Below are positions 27,587 through 36,446 of a stretch of 64,000 nucleotides of DNA, piece by piece. Source of the DNA: Terriglobus tenax (lineage in GTDB: Bacteria; Acidobacteriota; Terriglobia; Terriglobales; Acidobacteriaceae); assembly GCF_025685395.1 (NCBI RefSeq), contig NZ_JAGSYA010000004.1, positions 248,001 through 312,000 on the forward strand, given 5' to 3'. The position numbers and the translations under genes were made by a program. The notes below the pieces were generated by a model that was not told where the DNA came from, did no database searches, and was given only the letters and a program-made list of their open reading frames with translations. Every line of letters starts with the position of its first letter. Positions within the stretch are counted from its first letter, which is position 1.

Positions 27587-29179
27587 CTATGGGTTCGCTG
27601 GTGCACTGGCTGGCTTGGCCCATTCACTGTCGAGGAAAAGATAGCGTTCGCGGTGCTGGTCCGGCCGGGCCGAAGAGTTTGCGTCCAGGTGCATGACCTG
27701 CCACTGGGCTGGTCCATACGTTGGCCACTTGGGAAGTCCGGAGCCATTGGGATCTCCGGTACGGGCGAAGTTGGTCCAGTAGAGTTGCATCTGGTCAGAG
27801 AGTTTGCGGTCTTCTGCGTGCCAGACGGCTTCGGGACGCGAATCGAGTGTGCCGAAGACATATTCAATGTCGTCAGAGTGGAAGGCTCCAGCGGCAGGCG
27901 TGTGATAGCGGTCGCCTGGATTGTCGAGAGCGAAGTAATAACGGTAGACCGGTTTGGTGCCCGTCGCAGTATGGGCTTCGAGCCACCTCCACGTGGAATA
28001 GGCAATGAACTTATCACCAGCGTAGTCGGAGGCTGAAGAGACCGCCTCTTCGGGAGTATTTGCGCTATACAGCTTGAGAAACTCCGCCGAGCGGGTTGGG
28101 AACTCACGCTGCACCTGCGCCGTGAAGCCTTCCGCGGTGAAGCGGTTGTAGCCGCCTACGACTCCGCCGCGCGCTTCATCCGCATTCCAGCCTGCGAGAA
28201 GCGGAACATGCGCCTGTTCGCCCGCAGCATAGATTGCGACCGGAGACTTGGGAAAGAAATAGCCATCGACGACGGGACGGAAGGACGGCGCCGGACGGGA
28301 TGCAAGGATGGGCCGCAGGATGTCTTCCGTTGAAATGCGGCGAAGTTCAGAGAGTTTTGTTGTGCCGTACGTGGTGAGAGCAAAGGAGGTGTCCGCCTTC
28401 TCACGCTGCTCGCGGGTTTGAATGGGAAAGGTGGCCGAAGTCATAATGCTGCCGCTTTCGCCGATCGCCTTTTGAAACAGGTCCTTGGAGAGGGGCGATG
28501 CCATCTGCGAACTGACGGACATAGAGCCTGCCGACTCGCCGAAGATAGTGATATTGCTGGGATCGCCACCGAAGGCAGCGATGTTCTGCTTGACCCATGC
28601 GAGCGCGGCGGCCTGATCGAGAAGACCATAGTTGCCGGCCGCATGGTTCGGGGATTCCGCTGTGGCTTCAGGATGAACGAAGAAGCCGAAGATGCCGAGA
28701 CGATAGTTCATGGACACAACGACAACGTTGCGATGCGCGAGATACTGCCCGTCCTGACGACGCTCCGAGGTGGAGCCGCCACTGAAACCACCGCCATAGA
28801 TCCAGACCATCACCGGCAGCTTGCCAGGCTCCGCGTTTGCGGGCGTCCAGACATTGAGGGTGAGGCAGTCTTCCGATGCTCCAGGGTCGTGAAAGGCCAT
28901 GTCTGCATAGACTGCGGACTGCACGCAGTGGTATCCAAAGTCATGTGCGGAGCGAATGCCTGTCCAGGGCTCGACCGGCGCCGGAGCGGCCCAGCGAAGC
29001 TTCCCGACCGGCGGCGCGGCATAAGGAATGCCCTTGAAGGCCATGATCTTGCCGTCGGTTGTCGGTTCCCCTTCAACAATTCCGCTGGCGGTCTTAGCCT
29101 GTGGGCCAACTGCGGCGAAGGAAGATGCTGTGAGAAGAAGGGTTGAGGCGAGCAGAGACAGACGGCGTGCAAAGGGCAT
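27587..29179 (-). CDS. Secreted type-B carboxylesterase
   Basis: A 530-residue alpha/beta hydrolase of the carboxylesterase type-B / para-nitrobenzyl esterase family, hydrolysing carboxylic esters. The start is the ATG at 29179, with GAGG seven bases upstream and a signal peptide MPFARRLSLLASTLLLTASSF. Ser216 is in the nucleophile elbow GESAGS. The oxyanion motif GGGFSGGS is at about 129-136. The catalytic Glu lies in NADEARGG and the His in GAFHSDDIEYVF. EDCLTLNVWTP is the family signature 2. It is exported, probably to the periplasm. The substrate is unknown. Confidence 0.9.
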   Translation of the reverse strand: MPFARRLSLLASTLLLTASSFAAVGPQAKTASGIVEGEPTTDGKIMAFKGIPYAAPPVGKLRWAAPAPVEPWTGIRSAHDFGYHCVQSAVYADMAFHDPGASEDCLTLNVWTPANAEPGKLPVMVWIYGGGFSGGSTSERRQDGQYLAHRNVVVVSMNYRLGIFGFFVHPEATAESPNHAAGNYGLLDQAAALAWVKQNIAAFGGDPSNITIFGESAGSMSVSSQMASPLSKDLFQKAIGESGSIMTSATFPIQTREQREKADTSFALTTYGTTKLSELRRISTEDILRPILASRPAPSFRPVVDGYFFPKSPVAIYAAGEQAHVPLLAGWNADEARGGVVGGYNRFTAEGFTAQVQREFPTRSAEFLKLYSANTPEEAVSSASDYAGDKFIAYSTWRWLEAHTATGTKPVYRYYFALDNPGDRYHTPAAGAFHSDDIEYVFGTLDSRPEAVWHAEDRKLSDQMQLYWTNFARTGDPNGSGLPKWPTYGPAQWQVMHLDANSSARPDQHRERYLFLDSEWAKPASAPANP

Positions 29180-29224
29180 GAGAAACCTCGTTCGTACGGT
29201 AGCACACGGCTGCGGTGACAGGCA

Positions 29225-29267
29225 GCACATCAAAGGACGCCGGATAAACCGGCGTCCTTTGATGTGC
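29225..29267 (-). terminator. 19-bp perfect hairpin between M20 and esterase genes
   Basis: GCACATCAAAGGACGCCGG (29225-29243) pairs perfectly with CCGGCGTCCTTTGATGTGC (29249-29267) around ATAAA. It sits 15 bases after the M20 stop. There is no long T-run outside the stem, though the arms contain AAAGG/CCTTT, so the inner part followed by TTT could act as an intrinsic terminator. Confidence 0.65.
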
Positions 29268-29282
29268 GCTGAGAGGAACGGG

Positions 29283-30941
29283 TTAGTTCTTAGGCGTGTT
29301 GGCAAAATGCCAAAGAGTGGCAGCGACGGACTTCTCTGCTCCTGCAAGCCCGTAGACCTTGCCTGCGCCTTCGATAACGTAGTATTCGTTGGCTGCATGA
29401 GCTCGACCGCCCATGCCTGCACCACCCGCGGCAATTGGCATTTTCACGTTAACGACGCGATCACCGACCTCCTGATTGGAGAAGAGATACGCGGGCCAGT
29501 AGCCACCCAGGATGGTTTCCTCTTCAAGCGGCTTCTGATAGTTGATGCCAAACTCGTCAAAGGTCTGCATGATTGCCTTTGCGATGTCGGAGTCGTAACT
29601 CATCTTGGCCCATGGCACATCGCCAATCAGTTTCATTTCGACATCCTTATAACCGTTTTTGTCGAGCTGCGCACGGAGCTTTTTTACGATGTCAGTTCCC
29701 TTCATGTTCGGGATGTAGCGAAAGTTATGCTTCGAGGTGATCTTGTTGGGCAGGATGGCTCCTGCACCTCCGGCATACATATTGCCTCCCCATATGCCGT
29801 CGAGGTTGAAGCTGGTGCCATAGCGTTGCATCTTCTGCATGGTGTATGGGTCTTCGGAGATGAAGCGTGCGACACCGATATTCTCTGCCGCGGCTTTGAG
29901 GTTCACTTTTGCCGAGGATGATTTGAGCAGCTCCGTTTCTTTTGCCGTAAGCGGCTGCATATTGTCAAAGAAGCCATCGATCTTCGGAGTGTTGCCATCA
30001 TCGGAGACAAGTGAGCCCAGCATCTTGATGTGACGCCATGCCGGCGAGTCAACTGACCTCTTATAAGAGCCATGAATGTCTGAGACGGTGGGGCCATGTC
30101 CCCAGCTCTTCCCCGTGGTTGACAACTCGACATAGACGCAACCCTCCGAGCCGCCGGAAATGTTTGCACCTCCACCCGCACTCTGACCGGCAAAGCGCAA
30201 CATGGCGTCAGCGCCCTTGAACAGGTCGGCGTGGTCTTTCATAAACTTGCGAAGACCAATGTCCATGCGTTCTTCATCGCCCTCTGCGACGAAGATGAGG
30301 TTGACGGGGAGTTTGCCGAGCACCTTCTTCATCGACATGAAGGCTTCAAGCTGTGCAAGCTGCGGCCCCTTGGAGTTAACCGCTCCACGCCCGATCAAGA
30401 CTTTTTTAAATGATGGATCGATGCCAGCAGCTTTGCCGTCGACGATGCGCCCTTCAAATGGCGGGGCGACCCAAAGATCAGGTTGCGTGACCGGCATGGT
30501 GTCATACATCCAGTAGATGACCAGTGTTTTGGGTGCGCCTTCATCGCACTTTGCATAAACGACAGGATTGCCGGGTGTGCCGTATTCGGTAATGCCAACA
30601 TCGTAGACTCGCGTGGTCTGGCAGCCAAGCTTATCGAACATGCCTTTGACCATCTCAGCGGATTCCGGAATTCCTTCGCCGGAGTTTGAGATGGAAGGTT
30701 GCTGGATCCAGTGCTGAAAGTCGAGCACATGATCGTCAATATTGGCATCGATGTAGTCGTATACCTTTTTCAGGTCTGGTGCGGTCCTGTTCAGATCTGG
30801 ATGAATGGTTTCATCAGCCTGCGCTCGAATGCCAAGCCTGGGTTTGGTGGCAGAGGTTGTGGGGCTGGAGTTTTTCTTCGTGCATCCCGTAAAGACAACA
30901 AGGGATGCCAAAAGACACAACGGCGTGCGCTTCAGAAACAT
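29283..30941 (-). CDS. M20-family peptidase-like lipoprotein (paralogue A)
   Basis: A 552-residue protein from the ATG at 30941 (GAGGA nine bases upstream). Its signal ends in the lipobox VFTGC with Cys20, so it is probably lipid-anchored. The fold blocks are those of M20 dipeptidases, but two metal-ligand motifs differ from the usual form: IYWMYDTMPV in place of GHxDxxP, and GRGAVNSKGP in place of GRGxxDDKGP. The glutamate block AEGDEERMD and the C-terminal RAHAANEYYVIEG are kept. It closely resembles the gene at 41605-43320. It diverges from the TonB receptor, suggesting cell-surface or periplasmic peptide processing linked to uptake. Catalysis is uncertain. Confidence 0.82.
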   Translation of the reverse strand: MFLKRTPLCLLASLVVFTGCTKKNSSPTTSATKPRLGIRAQADETIHPDLNRTAPDLKKVYDYIDANIDDHVLDFQHWIQQPSISNSGEGIPESAEMVKGMFDKLGCQTTRVYDVGITEYGTPGNPVVYAKCDEGAPKTLVIYWMYDTMPVTQPDLWVAPPFEGRIVDGKAAGIDPSFKKVLIGRGAVNSKGPQLAQLEAFMSMKKVLGKLPVNLIFVAEGDEERMDIGLRKFMKDHADLFKGADAMLRFAGQSAGGGANISGGSEGCVYVELSTTGKSWGHGPTVSDIHGSYKRSVDSPAWRHIKMLGSLVSDDGNTPKIDGFFDNMQPLTAKETELLKSSSAKVNLKAAAENIGVARFISEDPYTMQKMQRYGTSFNLDGIWGGNMYAGGAGAILPNKITSKHNFRYIPNMKGTDIVKKLRAQLDKNGYKDVEMKLIGDVPWAKMSYDSDIAKAIMQTFDEFGINYQKPLEEETILGGYWPAYLFSNQEVGDRVVNVKMPIAAGGAGMGGRAHAANEYYVIEGAGKVYGLAGAEKSVAATLWHFANTPKN

Positions 30942-31094
30942 ATTCGATTGTCCTCGGTAAGCAGGTGCACCGACGATTGCCGGTGGCTCGACTCTAAGAC
31001 GTACTTGCTTCAAGGGTCAAGCGACATTGTTGTCACCGTTCGGCACGATTCCGGATTGGTTGAATTCCGCTATCACCTGATTAGAAAGTCAAAT

Positions 31095-31123
31095 TTCACG
31101 GGGACGTGAACCTTTGTTATAGA
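31095..31123 (+). promoter_or_regulatory. Candidate promoter with palindromic operator, TonB receptor gene
   Basis: TTCACG (31095-31100), a 17-base spacer and TATAGA (31118-31123) form a passable sigma-70-like pair. TTCACG-GGGA-CGTGAA (31095-31110) is a perfect inverted repeat overlapping the -35 position, as expected for an operator. It lies about 240 bases upstream of the receptor start, in the divergent region shared with the M20 lipoprotein. Confidence 0.4.
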
Positions 31124-31366
31124 TAGGTAATCCGGGACAACACACAAGAGTCCAAATAACGTTTGCAAGAGTGCCAAGGGGCATCTGGTCTCACCCTCTC
31201 ATTTTCCCTGGCATGGCCCGGTGTAGTGTCTTTTGTCTGTTTTGGCTTCTGTACCTGCGCTGTATCCCAGTGTTTCCTCGCACGCCTTACGAGCAATTCC
31301 GTAACCCAGACGAAACGGACCATCGAAAAAACCTGTAGCGCGCTTAGCACATTCTGGAGGCATTGC

Positions 31367-34300
31367 ATGTCGTCACTTGGACGTAGACGGTATTGGTCTA
31401 TCTCTATCTCCCTATCGATGTTGCTGCTGTACGTTATCAGCATGATTGCGTCTGCGCACGCGCAGACGGTCAACGCCACATTGACGGGACATGTGGAAGA
31501 TTCCCAGGGAGCCATTATTTCCGGGGCGACCGTGACGGTGAAGAACACCGGTACAGGAGCGACCCGATCCACCCTGACGGACGGAAACGGACTATACACT
31601 GTGACGAACCTGCAGCCGGGTTCGTACGAAGTCACGACGACGATGTCAGGCTTCAGCACGAAGACCCTGACGGGACTGACGCTGAACGTCGGCGATACGC
31701 AGGAGTTACCGATCTCACTCACGGTTGGCGGCGTAAACGACACCGTGAATGTGGAAGCAGCCGAACCACTGCTACAGACGCAGACGTCGTCGAACAGCAC
31801 GCTGGTCGATAACAAGCAGGTAGTCGAGCTGCCATTGTCCAACCGCCAGTTTTACTCGCTGGCACTGCTTTCTCCCGCGGCCTATCAACCGGCGCAGAAC
31901 TCGACGCTTGGCTTCCGCGGCGGTATCAACATTGCGGGCGCGTCGGAGATCTCAAACCAGTTCACCTTCAACGGAATCTACAACAACGACATGGGCGTGG
32001 CCCAGCCGTCGTACCGTCCTTCTGTCGAGACGATCCAGGAATTTCGCCTGCTGACGGGCGTGTATCCAGCAGAGTATGGCCGCATGGCGGGTGGACAGGT
32101 TGTCGTTATCTCGAAGTCCGGCACAAATGCTTTTCATGGGTCGGCATATGAGTTCATCCGTAACGAAATTTTCGCGGCGAAGCCGTACTTCACCACCGCC
32201 GGTGCGAGTAAGCCATCCTTCAAACAGAACACCTTCGGTGGCACGCTTGGCGGACCGATCTGGAAGGACCATACCTTCTTCTTCTTCGGCTATGAGGGAC
32301 AGCGCATTCGCCGTGCGCAGGTGCTGACCAGTGCTGTCCCCACGACAAACATGTTGAACGGAATCTTCACAAAGTCGAAGAGTTCCGCATCCAACCAGAT
32401 CTACAACCCCGCCACGGGTCTGCCTCTGACGGACCTTACACCGGGTGATCCTACGGTGTACACGTACAACCTGGCCACGCAACTTGCTGGAAGCAATACC
32501 TATCAGTGGAACTCCGTCGGTGCAGTTGCAGGACAGACAATTGCCAAGCTCGGCTTTCCGGCCTCGACCAGCAGCACTTACACGCTACAGCGTACTCGCC
32601 AGGAAGACATGAATGAGTACACCATTCGTGTGGACCACCGCCTTACCGACAAGGACAGCTTGAACGGCAGCTTTAACATCTTCAAAGACCCAGCATTTGA
32701 GCCGTCCAACTCGCTGTGCGGAACCGCAACGTTGCCGAAGTTCGGCTGCTTCACCAACCAGATCTCGACACTGATCAACCTGACCTATGACCGCATTCTG
32801 ACGCCGTCGCTTCTGAACTCTTTCCGTGTGGGCTATCAGCGTCTGCAGCAGCCACGCGTGCAGGAGGACGATACGGCCATCGGGTCGGCTTATCCGGGGC
32901 TGCCGGGTGGGCCGTACTTTACGCAGGCGAACTATCCGAATAACAGCGGTCTACCGTTTACTTCGGTGACCGGTTATGCCACTGTTGGCGGCTCGACCAA
33001 CCTCCCCCAGAACCGCTGGGACAGCCACTATCAACTGGTCGACACACTGACCTGGACCAAGGGCAAGCACACCTTCAAAGGTGGCGCTGATTTCCTGCTG
33101 GCGCGCGCGGTCAACCTGATTACGAGTTCCGGCCGTGGCGCGATCACGGTCAACGACGGAAACATCCGCAGCCTGAGCACTGGTGTCAGCGGCCCGATCA
33201 TCGGGTCTTCGAATGATTCAATGGCCGACCTGCTGCTGGGCATTACGTATTCCACCGGCATCGCTCCAACAGCTCCAGTGGTTTACCTGAACTTTCTGGG
33301 ATCGCATTTCTTCTTCCAGGATGACTGGCGGATTACGCCCAAGCTCACGCTGAACCTGGGCATGCGCTATGAGCTGGATTCACCGGTGTACTCCCCGAAG
33401 TACACGACCTCGAAGCTCGATGTTGCCTCGCAGAGCTTCATCGTTTCCGGGCCAAATACCTACAAGCATCTTTACAACTACGACTACAACAACTGGGCGC
33501 CTCGCGCCGGCTTCTCGTGGCAGCCGCTGCCCAGCGACAAGACTGTGGTCAAAGGTGCGGCGGGTGTGTTCTACAACACGCCGCTGCTCTACAACCAGTT
33601 CCTGAACTTCGGCACCGGCTATCCGTTCCGCAATAACGTGACCTATACCTCCACGCGCACGAACGTGATCAACCTTGCCAATCCATTCCCCTCAGGAGCG
33701 ACCGGGGCACCACCTTGCACTACGGCACAGACCGTTGGACAGCCGTTGAATGGATGCGCCGCGGCCTATAGCCCGCAGTCGATCAACCAGAACTACCGCA
33801 CCCCTTACCTGACCGAGTGGAGCCTTGGCATTCAGCAGCAGGTAACCAAGTCCATCGTTCTTGAGACAACGTACTTCGGATCGAAGGGTACGAAACTCCC
33901 GCTCTCGATCAACCTCAACGCGATCAACCCGGCTACGTATACGAAGTCGACCGCACCGGCGCAGACGGATCGCCCCTTCCCGGGCTACTCGTCGGTCAGC
34001 AACCAGGACACTCGTTCGAACTCGCAGTTTCATTCGTGGCAGAACAGCCTGAAGCAGTCCTACACCAATGGCCTGACCTTCATTCTTTCTTACACCTGGG
34101 GTAAATCGATTGACGGCGGCGGCGGCATCGGATCGGCATCGAATTCGTCCGGCGGCGCGCAGAACATCTACAACCTCAAAGCAGAGCGCGGGCTGTCAGA
34201 CTTCAATGTTGCCCATCGCCTGTCATTCAGCCCGGTGTATCAGCTTCCGTTTGGCAAAGGAAAGCCATGGGTGACCTCCGGGCTTGGCGCAGCCATTCTT

Positions 34301-34762
34301 GGCGACTGGCAGGTTTCCGGCATCTTCCAGTACCAGACAGGCCGGCCCTTCTCGATCACCAACGCCACGTCAAACCGCAGCGGATACTTCGGTGGTTCGG
34401 ATCGTCCTGACCTGGTTGCCGGTCAGGATCCAAACGCCGGCCCAAAGACTGTAGCGCAGTGGTTCAACACGGCGGCTTACACGGCTAACCCAACCTATAC
34501 CGCACATCGTTTCGGAACGGCCGGACGGAACCAGGTGATTGGTCCGAAGCTGACGCAGCTGGATCTGACGCTAGCTCGTAATTTCAAGATCTACGAGAAG
34601 CTGTCCGGACAGTTCCGTGCGGAATCTTTCAACCTGTTCAACCATCCGAATTTCTTCAATCCGTACAGCAATGCGACGGCGTTTGGCAACAGTACCTTCG
34701 GCCAGATCACAAACGCATATGATCCTCGCGATTTGCAGTTCAGCTTGCGTATTCTGTACTAA
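31367..34762 (+). CDS. Oar-like TonB-dependent receptor
   Basis: A 1131-residue outer-membrane receptor. The ATG at 31367 has GGAGG six bases upstream and opens a signal peptide (LSMLLLYVISMIASAHAQ). The carboxypeptidase-regulatory-like domain follows at about 36-120 (SQGAIISGATVTVKNTGTG, then LQPGSYEVTTTMSGF). The plug region contains VVELPLSNRQFYSLALLSPA and EYGRMAGGQVVVISKSGTN. The large beta-barrel ends in LQFSLRILY with a terminal aromatic. Receptors of this layout are abundant in Acidobacteriota and import or bind large organic substrates. The AbgB-like hydrolase 34 bases downstream suggests an amide or peptide ligand; this is inference. Confidence 0.92.
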   Translation: MSSLGRRRYWSISISLSMLLLYVISMIASAHAQTVNATLTGHVEDSQGAIISGATVTVKNTGTGATRSTLTDGNGLYTVTNLQPGSYEVTTTMSGFSTKTLTGLTLNVGDTQELPISLTVGGVNDTVNVEAAEPLLQTQTSSNSTLVDNKQVVELPLSNRQFYSLALLSPAAYQPAQNSTLGFRGGINIAGASEISNQFTFNGIYNNDMGVAQPSYRPSVETIQEFRLLTGVYPAEYGRMAGGQVVVISKSGTNAFHGSAYEFIRNEIFAAKPYFTTAGASKPSFKQNTFGGTLGGPIWKDHTFFFFGYEGQRIRRAQVLTSAVPTTNMLNGIFTKSKSSASNQIYNPATGLPLTDLTPGDPTVYTYNLATQLAGSNTYQWNSVGAVAGQTIAKLGFPASTSSTYTLQRTRQEDMNEYTIRVDHRLTDKDSLNGSFNIFKDPAFEPSNSLCGTATLPKFGCFTNQISTLINLTYDRILTPSLLNSFRVGYQRLQQPRVQEDDTAIGSAYPGLPGGPYFTQANYPNNSGLPFTSVTGYATVGGSTNLPQNRWDSHYQLVDTLTWTKGKHTFKGGADFLLARAVNLITSSGRGAITVNDGNIRSLSTGVSGPIIGSSNDSMADLLLGITYSTGIAPTAPVVYLNFLGSHFFFQDDWRITPKLTLNLGMRYELDSPVYSPKYTTSKLDVASQSFIVSGPNTYKHLYNYDYNNWAPRAGFSWQPLPSDKTVVKGAAGVFYNTPLLYNQFLNFGTGYPFRNNVTYTSTRTNVINLANPFPSGATGAPPCTTAQTVGQPLNGCAAAYSPQSINQNYRTPYLTEWSLGIQQQVTKSIVLETTYFGSKGTKLPLSINLNAINPATYTKSTAPAQTDRPFPGYSSVSNQDTRSNSQFHSWQNSLKQSYTNGLTFILSYTWGKSIDGGGGIGSASNSSGGAQNIYNLKAERGLSDFNVAHRLSFSPVYQLPFGKGKPWVTSGLGAAILGDWQVSGIFQYQTGRPFSITNATSNRSGYFGGSDRPDLVAGQDPNAGPKTVAQWFNTAAYTANPTYTAHRFGTAGRNQVIGPKLTQLDLTLARNFKIYEKLSGQFRAESFNLFNHPNFFNPYSNATAFGNSTFGQITNAYDPRDLQFSLRILY

Positions 34763-34795
34763 CCAGCAACCACTACCTACCCGGAGAACGTAGAA

Positions 34796-36382
34796 GTGAA
34801 ACTCAGACTTGGAACTCTCGCAGTTCTTCCTTTCCTGGCCGGGGCCTATGCCCCCGGCCAGAGTTCTTTAACTCCCGAGAAGGCCGCTCTTGTTCAGCAT
34901 GTAGACAAGGATGCCAAACTCGCACAGGTCATGGTCGATACCGTTTTCTCTTACGGGGAACTTGGCTTCCAGGAATTTGAGACATCGAAGTATCTGACCG
35001 GAATTCTGGAAAAGAATGGATTCAAGGTTGAGCGCGGCATTGCTGGCATACCTACGGCATGGATGGCGACGTGGGGCTCAGGGAAGCCGGTCATTGCGCT
35101 TGGCTCTGACATTGACTGTATTCCGCAGGCATCGCAGAAGCCGGGCGTTGCGTGGCATGATCCCCTGGTGGCGGGAGCTCCCGGGCATGGCGAGGGACAC
35201 AACTCCGGCGTTCCGTTGAATATTCTGGCGGCACTGGCCGTGAAGGAACAGATGCAGAAGAACCATCTTTCCGGCACGATCAAGATATGGCCTGGAGTAG
35301 CCGAAGAGCTCGTTGGGACCAAGGCCTACTATGTTCGCGAAGGTTACTTCAAAGATGTCGATGCGGTTCTGTTTGCGCATGTGGGCACGAACCTGGGAGC
35401 GCGCTGGGGAGAAGGCGGACAGACCGGCCTGATCTCACTGCAGTACAACTTCCATGGTGAGTCGGCGCATGCGGCGGCTGCTCCGTGGCGCGGCAAGTCC
35501 GCGCTGGATGCGGTGGAACTGATGGATTCCGGATGGAACTTTCATCGCGAGCATCTGCGCCCACAGCAGCGTTCACACTATGTGATTACCAATGGCGGCG
35601 ACCAGCCGAATGTTGTGCCGCAGTCTGCCGCAGTCTGGTACTACTTCCGCGAGCTTGATTATGAGCACATCAAGGGGCTGTGGGATGACGGTGACCGGAT
35701 GGCGAAGGGTGCAGCCACGATGACCCAGACCACATGGGATGAGACGATCCTGGGATCTGCATGGCCAGGGCACTACAACAAACCGATCGCCGAAGATCTG
35801 AATGAAAATGCTAAGGTTGTCGGCCTGCCAACCTGGTCGGCGGATGATCAGGCGCTGGCCAAGGCGCTGCAGCATGAGATTGGCGCTCCGGAAAACGGGC
35901 TTGATACGGAACTACGGACACCACGTCCTCCTTCACCAGCATCAAGCTCGGAGAGCGGACCGTCGGACGATATTGGCGATGTCTCGTGGAATGTGCCGAC
36001 GATCGTTCTTTCGTATCCGGCAAATATTCCTAATCTGCCAGGGCACAACTGGGCCAACGCAATTGCGATGGCTACACCCATTGCACATAAGGGTGTTGTT
36101 GCCGGTGCCAAGGTGCAGGCCATGACACTGTACGACCTGATGACCAAGCCAGAACTTGTGGCTGCCGCAAAGGACTATTTCACGAACGTACAAACCAAGA
36201 CGGTTCATTACACACCGCTGGTTCGTCCGGAAGACAAGCCAGCGACCTTCATGAATAAGACAACGATGGAGAAGTATCGTCCTGAGATGCAGAAGTTCTA
36301 TTACGACTCCACGAAGTACGCAACTTATCTGGACCAGCTGGGCATCAAGTATCCCACGCTTACCAAGCCTGTCAGCAAGTAA
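34796..36382 (+). CDS. Exported AbgB-like amidohydrolase (M20D)
   Basis: A 528-residue protein from a GTG start with GGAGAA upstream, 34 bases after the receptor stop, so it is in the same transcript. A signal-like N-terminus (LGTLAVLPFLAGAYAPGQ) points to export. M20D/AbgB features are SDIDCIPQAS, GEGHNSGVPLNILAAL, WPGVAEELVGTKAYYV, FHGESAHAAAAPWRGKSALDA and the AbgB-typical DIGDVSWNVPTI. AbgB hydrolyses p-aminobenzoyl-glutamate; relatives cleave other amidated amino acids. The usual CGH metal motif reads EGH here. A Pro/Ser-rich insert (TPRPPSPASSSESGP) is unusual. Ends before a bidirectional terminator. Confidence 0.85.
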   Translation: MKLRLGTLAVLPFLAGAYAPGQSSLTPEKAALVQHVDKDAKLAQVMVDTVFSYGELGFQEFETSKYLTGILEKNGFKVERGIAGIPTAWMATWGSGKPVIALGSDIDCIPQASQKPGVAWHDPLVAGAPGHGEGHNSGVPLNILAALAVKEQMQKNHLSGTIKIWPGVAEELVGTKAYYVREGYFKDVDAVLFAHVGTNLGARWGEGGQTGLISLQYNFHGESAHAAAAPWRGKSALDAVELMDSGWNFHREHLRPQQRSHYVITNGGDQPNVVPQSAAVWYYFRELDYEHIKGLWDDGDRMAKGAATMTQTTWDETILGSAWPGHYNKPIAEDLNENAKVVGLPTWSADDQALAKALQHEIGAPENGLDTELRTPRPPSPASSSESGPSDDIGDVSWNVPTIVLSYPANIPNLPGHNWANAIAMATPIAHKGVVAGAKVQAMTLYDLMTKPELVAAAKDYFTNVQTKTVHYTPLVRPEDKPATFMNKTTMEKYRPEMQKFYYDSTKYATYLDQLGIKYPTLTKPVSK

Positions 36383-36399
36383 CGACGCAACACACACAA

Positions 36400-36431
36400 A
36401 AGCCCGCGGAGCTACGTTGCTTCGCGGGCTT
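36400..36431. terminator. Bidirectional terminator between AbgB-like and permease genes
   Basis: AAGCCCGCGGAGC (36400-36412) pairs with GCTTCGCGGGCTT (36419-36431), 13 base pairs with one G-T, around TACGTT. It serves the convergent AbgB-like and permease genes. AAAA on the left gives a T-tract for the minus strand; the plus side continues CTGT. Confidence 0.8.
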
Positions 36432-36446
36432 CTGTACATCTTGAGA

